Counted from the stretch's first letter, positions 1 through 8,804 are shown. The stretch is DNA of 64,000 nt from Pseudoglutamicibacter albus (GCF_022346425.1 NZ_JAKRCW010000012.1:1-64000); one strand, 5' to 3'. The notes: a model not told the origin generated them from the letters alone. Numbers and translations: made by a program.

Positions 1-114
1 CAACGGAGCAACAGCCGCCACCAACTGACGAACCAAACCACCCAAATCATCATTCGACCCAGACGTCTTCTGATTCAACGTAGCCAACGTCTGCGAACCC
101 ATATCAAACTTCAT
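1..114 (-). CDS. WXG100/ESAT-6-like protein, N-terminal part (cut by window edge)
   Basis: The first 38 codons of a minus-strand gene are present; the rest lies to the left of the window. The start ATG at 114 is preceded by an AAGGGAA ribosome binding site about six bases upstream. The peptide begins MKFDMGSQTLATL and continues with a predicted amphipathic helix (DDLGGLVRQLVAAVAPL). This resembles the first helix of small WXG100-family type VII secretion substrates in actinobacteria. The diagnostic W-x-G turn would lie beyond the edge, so the family call is an inference from the N-terminus only. Third codon positions are rich in G and T, which leaves the plus strand very rich in C and A. Confidence 0.45.
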   Translation of the reverse strand, partial: MKFDMGSQTLATLNQKTSGSNDDLGGLVRQLVAAVAPL

Positions 115-500
115 AAAACTATTCCCTTCAAAAACCAATACAACCAACACATCAACCCAAACCCCACACCCACAAAACAAGGCGCGAAACCCGAGCCAAC
201 GCACGCCATCCTAACCCGCACCACCACCAGAAAACACCCCAAAAACCCAAAAACTCTAGAAATTTGAAATAAAGTTAAACGCAGTGTAATGGGTTCATTT
301 CGTGCCGCAACTGGGATGGGAACTTATCTGGCGCAGCCACATCCTTCACCCGTTTGTCACGACATCCCCCGCGTGGAGACAAAGGTCTAACTGGTGCGGA
401 GACGTAGCCCACGTTGAGGCGGGGCGGGGCAGAAGCTACCTGTCATAGCGGCCGCAAACAATAGATACAGATGAGGCGACACATCAACGCCCCGGAGCAT
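115..500. other. Non-coding spacer between WXG100-like gene and tRNA terminator
   Basis: No convincing gene is seen. Positions 115-245 have a plus strand made almost only of A and C, continuing the composition of the neighbouring WXG100-like gene, and presumably hold its leader and promoter. A TAGGAT-like -10 on the minus strand near 208-213 is a weak candidate. The rest is mixed sequence with no clear repeat or hairpin before the tRNA terminator at 501. Confidence 0.4.
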
Positions 501-538
501 AAAAAATGTCGGGACATCGTGTGAACGATGTCCCGACA
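501..538 (-). terminator. Intrinsic terminator of tRNA-Leu
   Basis: A 13-bp perfect stem (TGTCGGGACATCG and its complement) with a 6-nt loop is followed on the minus strand by six T residues. It lies 12 bases downstream of the tRNA 3' end, so it should terminate that transcript. Confidence 0.85.
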
Positions 539-550
539 CATAACAAACGT

Positions 551-635
551 GCGCGGAGGGGGACTTGAACCCCCACCCTCTTATGCGAGGACTAGCACCT
601 CAAGCTAGCGCGTCTACCTATTCCGCCACCCGCGC
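551..635 (-). tRNA. tRNA-Leu (anticodon GAG)
   Basis: Reading the minus strand gives an 85-nt class II tRNA. The acceptor stem GCGCGGG pairs with TCCGCGC, closing with one G-U pair. The anticodon stem CTAGC/GCTAG encloses the loop TTGAGGT with anticodon GAG. A long variable arm and the T-arm sequence GGGTTCAAGTCCC are present. The 3' CCA is not encoded. It decodes the leucine codons CUC and CUU. Confidence 0.95.
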
Positions 636-886
636 GAGCGGCTTTGGCCAGTCCCTTGTGTTGTACTGACCGAAGACAACAGGAAAGACTCTACACAGTG
701 ATTTCGAGAATGCCAAAACGAGGGGACCTCTATGTGTCACGTGGATGACCTGCCAGCTACCCCACATGAACTGCTGGCTCTAGAATGAAAGCCGTTCCAT
801 GGGCTTATTTGCTGGCTTTAAGCGAGCTAGATTCCGCTCGTGTCCCTGTTTGGTTTGTTCCCGTATTCCGCCTGGAGTGTGACTAA

Positions 887-2083
887 ATGCACGTTGCTGT
901 GATCAGTATGCACACCTCGCCGCGTGCAACAGCGGGTGGAGGGGACGCCGGTGGTCTCAATGTTTTCGTCGATCAGACGTCGCGTGCCCTCGCGGCCGCC
1001 GGCGTGAGCGTCGATGTTTTCACACGAGGTAAGCCGGGAAGCATCGAAGTGACCCCTGGCTACCGTGTCCACACCCTACCGGCTGGGCCAGCCGGCGCAT
1101 CGAAAGAAGACCTACCCCAATACACGGATGAGTTCGCGCAACAGTTATCTCAGCATCCAGCTTTTATTGCCGCAGATGTGGTTCACGCCCACTATTGGCT
1201 CTCAGCCGACGCCGCCCTCAAAGCCGCTCACGGCAAGCCGGTTATCGTAACCTTTCACACCACCGCCGCGCGGAAGCGGCATCACGGCCACATCCGGAAT
1301 ACTGTGGAAACCTTTCGTGAGCAGACGGAACAGCGCATCGCCGCCGAAGCGTACGGGCTCACAGCTAATACCGTGACAGACCGGGCGGAGCTCAGTGACG
1401 ACCTACGGGTCCAGCTTGAGAAGATCACGATCGTCCGTCCCGGGATCGACCGCAGCGTGTTCCACCCAGAAGGACCTACGGCTTCCTGGCCAGTAGAGCC
1501 CGGAGCACACCGGAGCGGGCTCAAGATGTTGTTCGCTGGCAGGTTCCAGGACTATAAGGGCCCGGATGTCGCGCTAGATACCCTGGCTGCGCTGAAAGAT
1601 GCGGGGTGTGAAGCGAGCCTGGTCATGATCGGGGATCAGTCTGGGCCTGGTTCGATGGACCTAGCGGCACGGGCACGCGCGAGAGGCGTCGAGGATCGGG
1701 TTGCGTTCAAACCCCCGATGCCCCAGGATCTTCTCGCGTTAATGTACAGGGCCGCTGATGTTGTTGTGGTGCCGTCTCGCCACGAGACGTTCGGTCTTGT
1801 AGCTGCCGAGGCACTGGCTTCCGGTACCCCTGTTGTAGGGCATGCCGCGGGTGGCTTACTTGATTTGATTGACGACGGCGTTGACGGCTTGCTGATTCAC
1901 TCACGTGATCCACATGAGTGGGCACGCACGTTGGCGCCTTGGGCGAAGGGCGGTGTCCCCCACGAGGTAGCGCTCGCGGCCGCAGATCACGGCCGGCACT
2001 TCTCGTGGGAGTCCACCGCCTCAACGCTTCTGGGTCTCTACCGTCAGGCGGCTACACACCCAAGGGGCGCACGTACCCTGTGA
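887..2083 (+). CDS. mshA: MshA-like GT4 glycosyltransferase (mycothiol pathway candidate)
   Basis: This 398-residue GT-B fold glycosyltransferase (GT4) resembles D-inositol-3-phosphate glycosyltransferase, which joins GlcNAc from UDP-GlcNAc to inositol-1-phosphate in the first step of mycothiol synthesis. Visible motifs are GGGDAGGLNVFV near residues 17-28 (the DAGGMNVYV loop of MshA), VHAHYWLS near 105, GRFQDYKG near 217, and the nucleotide-sugar E-x7-E motif within RHETFGLVAAEALASG near 300. The start ATG has a GGAG site about eight bases upstream. It is shorter than M. tuberculosis MshA (480 residues), so another GT4 substrate is possible. Its 3' end overlaps the convergent MaoC gene by 32 bp. 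The 250 bp upstream show no other feature. Confidence 0.7.
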   Translation: MHVAVISMHTSPRATAGGGDAGGLNVFVDQTSRALAAAGVSVDVFTRGKPGSIEVTPGYRVHTLPAGPAGASKEDLPQYTDEFAQQLSQHPAFIAADVVHAHYWLSADAALKAAHGKPVIVTFHTTAARKRHHGHIRNTVETFREQTEQRIAAEAYGLTANTVTDRAELSDDLRVQLEKITIVRPGIDRSVFHPEGPTASWPVEPGAHRSGLKMLFAGRFQDYKGPDVALDTLAALKDAGCEASLVMIGDQSGPGSMDLAARARARGVEDRVAFKPPMPQDLLALMYRAADVVVVPSRHETFGLVAAEALASGTPVVGHAAGGLLDLIDDGVDGLLIHSRDPHEWARTLAPWAKGGVPHEVALAAADHGRHFSWESTASTLLGLYRQAATHPRGARTL

Positions 2084-2987
2084 AGTGGATCCGCGGCTTC
2101 TTCCGGGTACTGAACCCGGTGAAGCCAACAAGCCCCTCAACTTCATCTCCCGCGTTTCCCTCACCAAAATCTGCGTTCTTCACCGCAGTCTGGTTGAAGC
2201 TGATGCGGGATGGGATCGGAACGGGCGCACCGAATTCGATGTGCCACTCATAGCCGCCGCAAGCAGTTGCATCAGCCGGTTCAACGGCAGCCAGCGCGTG
2301 CGCTGCGAGGTCCGCGCCGTGAACGATCGCGGTTTTCATACCCAACAGTTTCGCGCTCACGTTGGAGAGGTGGATCGGGTTGTAATCCCCCAGGATCCCG
2401 GCCCACCTACGGCCCTCCCCCGGAGCAAAGCTCCATTGAGCGTTCATCGGTGGAAGGTCAGGCGCTTCCCGCTCAGGCCGTTCGGGCTTCTGCACGCCCT
2501 CGAGGGTGACCCCCTTAGCGAGGAACACACCCGTCCCCGTCCAGACCACGTCGCCGCCGTCATCGAGCACACGCGTTTCGATTTCGCACGCCACACCGGC
2601 GTGATGCGCATCGAGTGAAAGCGGCCGGACCTCGAAAGTGAGCTTCTCCCCTGGCACGATGGTGCGGTGATGCTCAACCGTGTTGGTCAAGTGGATCATC
2701 CCGAGCATCGGCAACGGGAACTCCGGCTGCCGCATGAGCTCGATCAGCAACGGAAACGCTGTACCGAACACCACGATGCTCGGCACGGAATCCCTAGTGG
2801 GCGCCCCAACGTGACGGTTGACAGCGTTGACGGTTTCCCGGGATATCGTGACCCCACGCACGCCGAGCCCATCACTCGGGAGGCTACCTGCAGCGACCTT
2901 CTTTGGCCGCTTCTTAAGCGCCTCGGTACCCGCTTGCGCATAGATCTTCCCCAGGCTTGGTAGCGCGTCGAGATAACGGATGGACAT
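2052..2987 (-). CDS. MaoC-like (R)-specific enoyl-CoA hydratase / 3-hydroxyacyl dehydratase
   Basis: A 311-residue double hot-dog protein of the MaoC/HtdX type, expected to hydrate 2-enoyl thioesters or dehydrate (R)-3-hydroxyacyl thioesters. The C-terminal half carries the hydratase-2 signature GDYNPIHLSNVSA (catalytic D and H) and the downstream IVHGADLAAHA helix; the N-terminal half keeps the fold without that motif. I chose ATG 2987, two bases after the fabG4 stop and behind a GGAG-type site. An in-frame start at 3017 would overlap fabG4. The gene order MaoC-FabG4-thiolase-FadE matches htdX-fabG4-fadA2-fadE5 of M. tuberculosis. The 3' end overlaps mshA by 32 bp, tail to tail. Confidence 0.85.
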   Translation of the reverse strand: MSIRYLDALPSLGKIYAQAGTEALKKRPKKVAAGSLPSDGLGVRGVTISRETVNAVNRHVGAPTRDSVPSIVVFGTAFPLLIELMRQPEFPLPMLGMIHLTNTVEHHRTIVPGEKLTFEVRPLSLDAHHAGVACEIETRVLDDGGDVVWTGTGVFLAKGVTLEGVQKPERPEREAPDLPPMNAQWSFAPGEGRRWAGILGDYNPIHLSNVSAKLLGMKTAIVHGADLAAHALAAVEPADATACGGYEWHIEFGAPVPIPSRISFNQTAVKNADFGEGNAGDEVEGLVGFTGFSTRKKPRIHFTGYVRPLGV

Positions 2988-2989
2988 AC

Positions 2990-4351
2990 TCACGCTCCGA
3001 TCAGGCTCTGGCCACATACACGCAAGGTTTGGCCGTTGACACCACCCGCGCCGTCGGATGCGAGGAAGCTGATCGCTTCGGCAACATCCACGGGCAAGCC
3101 TCCCTGTTGAAGGCTTGGCATCACGAGCCGGCCCACCACACGCGGGCCGAGTGGGATCTTGGCTGTCATGTCAGTTTCGATGAAGCCCGGAGCGACCGCG
3201 TTGATCGAGCCACCGTGGGCCGCGAACCTCTCGGCTTCAGCCGCAACCATCGCGATCACGCCAGCTTTCGATGCTGCATAGTTAGTTTGGCCTCGGTTAC
3301 CGGCAATACCGGAGGTTGAGGCGAGTGTCACTACACGCAGGCCATCGAGCCCCGCCTCCTGGAACTGCTTGTTCATGCGCAACTGGGATTCCAGGTTCAC
3401 TGCCATGACGCTGTTCCAACGTGACTCATCCATGTTGGCCAGCAACTTATCGCGCGTGATGCCCGCGTTATGGATCACGATGTCGAGGCCGCCGTGTAGC
3501 TGGCGTGCATGCTCGATAATGCGCTCGCCAGCGTCTACAGCCGTGACGTCGAGCTGGAGCGCGATTCCCTTGATCTCGTTGGCCACTGTGGTGAGCGATT
3601 CGGATGCCCCTGGCATGTCGATCGCGATGACGCGTGCGCCGTCGCGAGCCAAAACCTTAGCGATCGCGGCGCCGATGCCACGGGCCGCACCGGTGACGGC
3701 TGCGACTTTACCTTCTAGTCGTTTCTCCGGGTTCTCTGGCAGTGTTCCATCGGCACTGCTGACTTCGATGAATTGGCCGTCAACGTAAGCCGAGCGACCC
3801 GAAAGTAAGAAACGCAGCGCCGCCTGGACGCTCGTTGCATCCACATCGACGGAATTATCTAACACGATGCCGTTGCCGGTCGATCCCCAACGGAGCTCGC
3901 GAGCGAGCGAACGCATCATGCCGGTTACGGCACCGCGGGCGCTAGCTTGGGCTGTGGATGTGGCTTGATCCGCTCGGCGCATGAGGGCCACAACACGGCC
4001 GGTGCGTGCGAGCTTCTTGACCAGCGGGGACGCGGTCATCGCTATACTGCTGAGCTCTTCTGGGGTATTGATTTCTTCGGTGCACAGGATGATGGCGCCG
4101 ATCTCACCGCGCACAGAATCAGGGTGGGTTGTGGCGTTGACGCCCCACGTTCCGAGCAGATCGGCGATCCGTTGGACGCTTTTGCTCCGGGTTTCCAGTT
4201 GTGTTTCCACCCCGAGCACGACCGCCGTGCCAGGCACGAGCGGCGCACCTTCCTCAAAGCGGCGCAGCGTGGTTGGCCGGGGTAGCCCGAGCTTCTTGCT
4301 CAGGAATTTACCGAACCCTGCTTGGGTGAATTTCATGTACTGATCAGCCAT
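2990..4351 (-). CDS. fabG4: FabG4-type high-molecular-weight 3-oxoacyl reductase
   Basis: The 453-residue length fits the two-domain FabG4 class (Rv0242c, 454 residues) rather than the roughly 250-residue classical FabG. Residues 1 to about 205 form a flavodoxin-like domain without catalytic motifs. Residues from about 210 are a Rossmann SDR domain with TGAARGIG for nucleotide binding, HNAGITRD, a catalytic serine in TLASTSG and the YAASK Tyr/Lys pair. FabG4 enzymes reduce 3-oxoacyl-CoA or -ACP, typically with NADH. The start lies one base after the thiolase stop and the stop two bases before the MaoC start, so the three genes are probably one transcript. Confidence 0.92.
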   Translation of the reverse strand: MADQYMKFTQAGFGKFLSKKLGLPRPTTLRRFEEGAPLVPGTAVVLGVETQLETRSKSVQRIADLLGTWGVNATTHPDSVRGEIGAIILCTEEINTPEELSSIAMTASPLVKKLARTGRVVALMRRADQATSTAQASARGAVTGMMRSLARELRWGSTGNGIVLDNSVDVDATSVQAALRFLLSGRSAYVDGQFIEVSSADGTLPENPEKRLEGKVAAVTGAARGIGAAIAKVLARDGARVIAIDMPGASESLTTVANEIKGIALQLDVTAVDAGERIIEHARQLHGGLDIVIHNAGITRDKLLANMDESRWNSVMAVNLESQLRMNKQFQEAGLDGLRVVTLASTSGIAGNRGQTNYAASKAGVIAMVAAEAERFAAHGGSINAVAPGFIETDMTAKIPLGPRVVGRLVMPSLQQGGLPVDVAEAISFLASDGAGGVNGQTLRVCGQSLIGA

Positions 4352-4352
4352 A

Positions 4353-5723
4353 TTAGAAAGCCTCCACGATAGCTACAGCGCCCTGGCCGCCTGCCGCGCA
4401 CACGGATACGAGCGCGCGTGCCTTGCTGCCCTTGGCGTGAACCATCTTGGCGGCCGAGGCGATGATGCGCCCGCCGGTTGCAGCGAACGGGTGGCCGGCC
4501 GCCAGGGAGGATCCGTTGACGTTGAGCTTGGAACGGTCGATCGAACCGAGCGGGGCCTTCAAGCCGAGCTTGGTGGTGCAGAACTCTTCGTCTTCCCATG
4601 CCTTCAGGGTCGAGAGCACGGTACCGGCGAAGGCCTCATGAATCTCGTAGAAATCGAAGTCCTGAAGCGTGAGGCCGTTACGCTCGAGCATGCGCGGGAC
4701 TGCGTAGGCAGGTGCCATGAGGAGGCCCTCTTCACCGCCAACGAAATCCACGGCACCGAGTTCGTAGTCAACGAGCTTGGCCAGCTTCGGAAGGCCCTTC
4801 TCATCAGCGTATTCAACCGAGCTCAACAGAACAGCTGATGCGCCGTCAGTCAGCGGGGTCGAGTTACCGGCGGTCATCGTTGGTTCCGATTTCAGGTTCT
4901 TGCCGTAGACGGTCTTGAGCTTCGCGAGCTTCTCAACCGTGGAATCCGGGCGCATGTTGTTATCGCGAGTGAGCCCCTGGAATCCGGTGATGAGGTCGTC
5001 GAAGAAGTTCTCATCGTAGGCTTTCGCGAGGTTGCGGTGGCTTGCAGCGGCAAGCTCGTCCTGGGCTTCGCGAGTAATTCCCCAGCGTTCGTTGGTGATC
5101 GCCTGGTGCTCACCCATCGACAAGCCGGTGCGCGGCTCGGCAGTGCCCGGTGCAACTGGCTTGAGGTGGGATGGACGGATCGATGCGATCGCCGCGAGCT
5201 TCTGCTTGACGGTCTTCGCTGTCGTGAGGCGCACCAGGATCTTACGTAGCCCGTCCGTGACAACGACCGGAGCGTCGGAAATGCTGTCCACCCCGCCTGC
5301 CACGCCGACGTCGATGCGGCCGTGAGCGATCTTGTCTGCTACGGAGCCGACGGCTTCAACGCCGGTCGCGCACGCCATCTGCACATCGTGGGCCGGCGTT
5401 GCCGGGTCAAGATGGGAGCCCAGAACGACCTCGCGGGTCAAGTTGAAGTCCTTTGGGTGCTTCAGTACGGCACCAGCGGCCACGGCGCCAAGCCGTTCCC
5501 CTTGCAAACCAAAGCGGGCCACAAGGCCATCGAGGGCGGCGAGCATCATGTCTTTCTCAGACACATCGGCGTATGCGGTATAAGCGCGTGCGAACGGAAT
5601 GCGGTTACCGCCAACAATCGCAACCTCACGAGGCGCAGATACACCTGGATTCTGCGGCTTGGGCTCAGCTTTACTTGCTGCTTCTGCCTTGTTTGCTGGG
5701 GAGTTTTCTGGGGACTTGTTCAC
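4353..5723 (-). CDS. fadA2: Acetyl-CoA acetyltransferase / 3-ketoacyl-CoA thiolase (FadA2-like)
   Basis: A 456-residue thiolase that condenses or cleaves acyl-CoA with acetyl-CoA. The nucleophilic cysteine is in QMACATGVEA near residue 130, the GHP histidine in AAGHPFAATGG near 412, and the second cysteine in SVCAAGGQGA near the C-terminus. The start is GTG with a GAGAGG site about ten bases upstream. The first 35 residues are a low-complexity Lys/Pro/Ala extension before the conserved REVAIVGGNRIPF. It is the first gene of the thiolase-fabG4-maoC operon and diverges from a tetR gene across about 150 bp holding inverted repeats, which suggests local repression. Confidence 0.9.
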   Translation of the reverse strand: MNKSPENSPANKAEAASKAEPKPQNPGVSAPREVAIVGGNRIPFARAYTAYADVSEKDMMLAALDGLVARFGLQGERLGAVAAGAVLKHPKDFNLTREVVLGSHLDPATPAHDVQMACATGVEAVGSVADKIAHGRIDVGVAGGVDSISDAPVVVTDGLRKILVRLTTAKTVKQKLAAIASIRPSHLKPVAPGTAEPRTGLSMGEHQAITNERWGITREAQDELAAASHRNLAKAYDENFFDDLITGFQGLTRDNNMRPDSTVEKLAKLKTVYGKNLKSEPTMTAGNSTPLTDGASAVLLSSVEYADEKGLPKLAKLVDYELGAVDFVGGEEGLLMAPAYAVPRMLERNGLTLQDFDFYEIHEAFAGTVLSTLKAWEDEEFCTTKLGLKAPLGSIDRSKLNVNGSSLAAGHPFAATGGRIIASAAKMVHAKGSKARALVSVCAAGGQGAVAIVEAF

Positions 5724-5808
5724 GGACTTGTGTCCTCTCTAGTGGAGTCTCTATTCGAGCTTGAAGCTAACAGTGCCTCATGTGATTCAACCAATACTCA
5801 GCGTACCT

Positions 5809-5846
5809 GATACTATCGGTATCGTGAAATACATCACACAGTATTC
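5809..5846. promoter_or_regulatory. Inverted repeats in the fadA2/tetR divergent promoter region
   Basis: The sequence GATAC-TATCG-GTATC (5809-5823) is a perfect 5-bp dyad with a 5-bp centre. Three bases later a looser dyad, GAAATAC-N8-GTATTC, spans 5826-5846. Both lie in the 148-bp divergent spacer, where a TetR protein commonly binds its operator, so binding by the adjacent TetR protein is the inference. Confidence 0.5.
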
Positions 5847-5871
5847 AATGCGTTACAAGCGAGGCTGACCC

Positions 5872-6636
5872 ATGCACAGCGATCAAGCCGAAGGCTCACT
5901 CGCCACACATGATGATGAACACCGCACAGGTGATGAACACCAAACTGAGGAGCGCGAAGGCGACGGACGCGCAACACGTTGGGAAGACCACCGCAGGCAA
6001 CGGCGCGAAGAACTCCTCATAGCCGCCCGCCGAGCCATCCACCACGGCGGCCCACAGCTATCGATGGACGAGATCGCAGCAGCCGCGCAAACATCCAAGT
6101 CCGTCTACTACCGATACTTCGGCGACAAAGACGGTCTACGTGCTGCGATTTCCCAAAAAATCATCACGCGTGTGAGGGCACACGTGATCGACGCTGGCCG
6201 CCGAGCCACCACACCCGAAGGCGGACTCACAGCGATGATCCGCGAATACCTCGACCAAGCACAAAGCTCCCCCGCGCTCTATGCGTTCGTGATGCACCCC
6301 GAAAACGCTGCCGGCGTCATGCCGACCAGCAGCTCAATCGAGACCGATGTAGCGGCCAAGGCCCGCAACGACATCACATCGCTCATGACGTCCGGGCTAC
6401 GCCAAATCACCCCGCATCACAGCAGCGAGCTCTTTGACACCCTCTGGGCTGAATCCGCGCTCGGATTCATCCTCTCCGCAGTTGACCACTGGCTGACCCA
6501 CCAAAACGAAAACAGCACCCCAGCTGCACAACTAGCTCAGGCAATCAGTACGTGGCTCACCCACGGAGTCCTCTCCCCCATCGACATGGACAACCAAACC
6601 GAAACACCCGCCGCAGCACTAGGAAAGGCACACTGA
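5872..6636 (+). CDS. TetR-family regulator of the adjacent fatty-acid genes
   Basis: A 254-residue TetR-type repressor. Residues 1-40 are acidic, hydrophilic and probably disordered. The helix-turn-helix follows at about residues 45-95, with LSMDEIAAAAQTSKSVYYRY and the FGDKDGL turn. The remainder is the helical ligand and dimerisation domain, which in relatives often binds acyl-CoA. It diverges from the thiolase operon and lies two bases before the fadE start, whose AGGAAAGG site is inside the tetR 3' end. The gene is therefore likely co-transcribed with fadE and may autoregulate both directions. The ligand is unknown. Confidence 0.85.
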   Translation: MHSDQAEGSLATHDDEHRTGDEHQTEEREGDGRATRWEDHRRQRREELLIAARRAIHHGGPQLSMDEIAAAAQTSKSVYYRYFGDKDGLRAAISQKIITRVRAHVIDAGRRATTPEGGLTAMIREYLDQAQSSPALYAFVMHPENAAGVMPTSSSIETDVAAKARNDITSLMTSGLRQITPHHSSELFDTLWAESALGFILSAVDHWLTHQNENSTPAAQLAQAISTWLTHGVLSPIDMDNQTETPAAALGKAH

Positions 6637-6638
6637 CC

Positions 6639-8681
6639 ATGAGTAGCACCAGCATCAACGTAGACCGCTTGAATCAGTACCTCTTGGGCAGCTTTGCCGA
6701 AGCACGCACTGAAGCACGCGAACGCGTCAAAGACACACGTCTGCACAAGATCGAGGGTCAGGTCCTAGCTGACCAGCGCCAGCACGTTTTCAACAACCTC
6801 AAGATCCTGGTTGAACAAGACGCGATCTCCCGCGCGTTCCCAACCGAGCTCGGCGGCCGTGACGACCACGGCGGCAACATCTCTGCTTTCGAGGAGCTCG
6901 TCATCGCTGACCCTTCGATGCAGATCAAAGCCGGCGTTCAGTGGGGCCTGTTCGGCTCAGCCGTGCTGCACCTTGGGACCGAGGAACACCATCGTAAGTG
7001 GATCCCACAGATCATCAGCCTTGAGCTCCCCGGTGCGTTCGCGATGACCGAGGCTGGCCACGGCTCAGACGTTGCAAGCATCGGCACCACCGCAACCTAT
7101 GACGAAGATGCCGAAGAGTTCGTGATCCACACCCCGTTCCGGGCGGCTTGGAAGGACTACCTCGGTAACGCAGCTCTGCACGGCCGTGCAGCCACCGTCT
7201 TCGCTCAGCTAATCACCAAGGGTGTCAACCACGGTGTGCACTGTTTCATGGTTCCGATCCGCGATGAGGACGGCAACCTGCTTCCAGGCGTTGGCGCGGA
7301 AGACGATGGCGTCAAGGGTGGCCTCAACGGCATCGACAACGGCATGCTGCACTTCACGAACGTGCGCATTCCACGCACCAACCTGCTGAACCGTTACGGC
7401 GACGTCGCAGCTGACGGCACGTATTCTTCAAGCATCGATTCCCCGGGGCGCCGCTTCTTCACGATGATCTCAACCCTGGTTCAGGGGCGTGTGTCCCTCG
7501 ATGGTGCTTCGATTGCGGCGTCCAAGGTCGGCTTGGGTATTGCGGTGACGTACGCGAATCAGCGCCGCCAGTTCGCTGCTGCCGGCAACCGCGAGCAGCT
7601 GCTGCTGGATTATGGCCGCCATCAGCGCCGCTTGATCCCTCTTCTGGCCAAGGCTTATGCCGGAACGTTCGCCCACGATGAGCTGCTGCTCAAGTTCGAT
7701 GCCGTGTTCTCTGGCCGCGAAGACAACGACGAAGCCCGTCAGGACCTCGAAACGTTGGCTGCGGCGTTGAAACCGGTCAGCACATGGGATGCGATGGATG
7801 CACTGCAAGAATGCCGCGAAGCATGCGGTGGCGCCGGGTTCATGGCCGAGAACCGATTGACCTCCCTGCGCGCAGACCTGGATATTTACACGACATTCGA
7901 AGGCGATAACAACGTTCTGCTTCAGTTGGTGGGCAAGCGCCTACTGACCGAATTCGCCGGCCAGCTCAAGGGTATGGAGCCGCTCGGGCTTGCAACCTTT
8001 GCAGCAAAGTCTCTCGCGGAGAACTTCTATTCACACTCCGGTCTGCGCAACGTTGTTCAGGACGCCCTGGACACCGGCTCGGAACGCCGCACAGCTAAGA
8101 ACCTCAAGGATCCGCAGGTTCAGCACGCGTTGCTCTCAGCACGCGTTCGCATGGCTGTCGAAGAGATCGCGAAAGCGCTCAACGCGGTACGCAAAGCCTC
8201 CCCTGGCGATCAAGCCGATGTTTTCAACCAGCACCAGAACAGCCTCGTGCTTGCCTCCAAGGCTCACGCCCGCCTGCTTCAATGGGAGGCGTTCACTCGC
8301 GCGATCGAGGCGTTCGAAGAAAAGCACGGCGATTCGTGGGACGGCACCGCGCAGGTTCTGACGTGGGTACGCGATGTTTTCGCGCTCACCGTGATCGAGG
8401 AGGAGCTCGGCTGGTACATGATGCACGGCCTCATTTCTCCTCACCGCGGCCGCACTTTGACCGAGTACCTGGATCGTCTGATCACCCGTCTGCGCCCGCA
8501 CGCTCAGGATCTGGTTGATGCGTTCGGTTACACACAAGAGCACTACCGCGCACCGATCTCTTCTGGCCGCGAGCAGGAACGTCAGGACGAAGCGCACGCC
8601 TACTACGAGAAGCTGCGCAAGGACCCGGACGCCCCGGTGTCAGAGAAAACGCTGCGCGCTAAAGAAAAAGCCGCCAAGTAA
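6639..8681 (+). CDS. Acyl-CoA dehydrogenase/oxidase family flavoenzyme (FadE)
   Basis: A 680-residue flavoprotein of the acyl-CoA dehydrogenase superfamily, expected to make the trans-2 double bond in acyl-CoA using FAD. The core spans residues 1 to about 440, with TEAGHGSDVASIG near 140, GGAGFMAENRL near 395 and TTFEGDNNVLLQL near 415. The TFEGDN motif and a helical C-terminal domain of about 240 residues (including SARVRMAVEEIAKAL) resemble acyl-CoA oxidases, so the electron acceptor cannot be fixed from sequence. ATG 6639 is chosen for its strong AGGAAAGG site; upstream in-frame starts lie inside tetR. With the divergent thiolase-fabG4-maoC genes it would complete a beta-oxidation-like or chain-elongating cycle. 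Confidence 0.88.
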   Translation: MSSTSINVDRLNQYLLGSFAEARTEARERVKDTRLHKIEGQVLADQRQHVFNNLKILVEQDAISRAFPTELGGRDDHGGNISAFEELVIADPSMQIKAGVQWGLFGSAVLHLGTEEHHRKWIPQIISLELPGAFAMTEAGHGSDVASIGTTATYDEDAEEFVIHTPFRAAWKDYLGNAALHGRAATVFAQLITKGVNHGVHCFMVPIRDEDGNLLPGVGAEDDGVKGGLNGIDNGMLHFTNVRIPRTNLLNRYGDVAADGTYSSSIDSPGRRFFTMISTLVQGRVSLDGASIAASKVGLGIAVTYANQRRQFAAAGNREQLLLDYGRHQRRLIPLLAKAYAGTFAHDELLLKFDAVFSGREDNDEARQDLETLAAALKPVSTWDAMDALQECREACGGAGFMAENRLTSLRADLDIYTTFEGDNNVLLQLVGKRLLTEFAGQLKGMEPLGLATFAAKSLAENFYSHSGLRNVVQDALDTGSERRTAKNLKDPQVQHALLSARVRMAVEEIAKALNAVRKASPGDQADVFNQHQNSLVLASKAHARLLQWEAFTRAIEAFEEKHGDSWDGTAQVLTWVRDVFALTVIEEELGWYMMHGLISPHRGRTLTEYLDRLITRLRPHAQDLVDAFGYTQEHYRAPISSGREQERQDEAHAYYEKLRKDPDAPVSEKTLRAKEKAAK

Positions 8682-8715
8682 GACCACGCTGAGCCGAGCC
8701 AACTCAGCCAACTAA
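8673..8715 (+). repeat. Degenerate stop-codon repeats after fadE
   Basis: The last nine bases of fadE, GCCAAGTAA, recur as GCCAACTCA (8698-8706) and directly again as GCCAACTAA (8707-8715). The copies precede the fadE terminator hairpin. Confidence 0.5.
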
Positions 8716-8717
8716 CG

Positions 8718-8757
8718 CCGCGTATGGCCTGCGCCGATGGGTGCAGGCCATACGCGG
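8718..8757 (+). terminator. Terminator hairpin of fadE
   Basis: A perfect 15-bp stem (CCGCGTATGGCCTGC and its complement) with a 10-nt loop lies 37 bases after fadE. There is no clear T tract, which is common for actinobacterial terminators. Confidence 0.7.
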
Positions 8758-8804
8758 TTATAGCTGGTTAAAGGTCTGCACGCCAATAATGTTTGAATAT
8801 TCAC

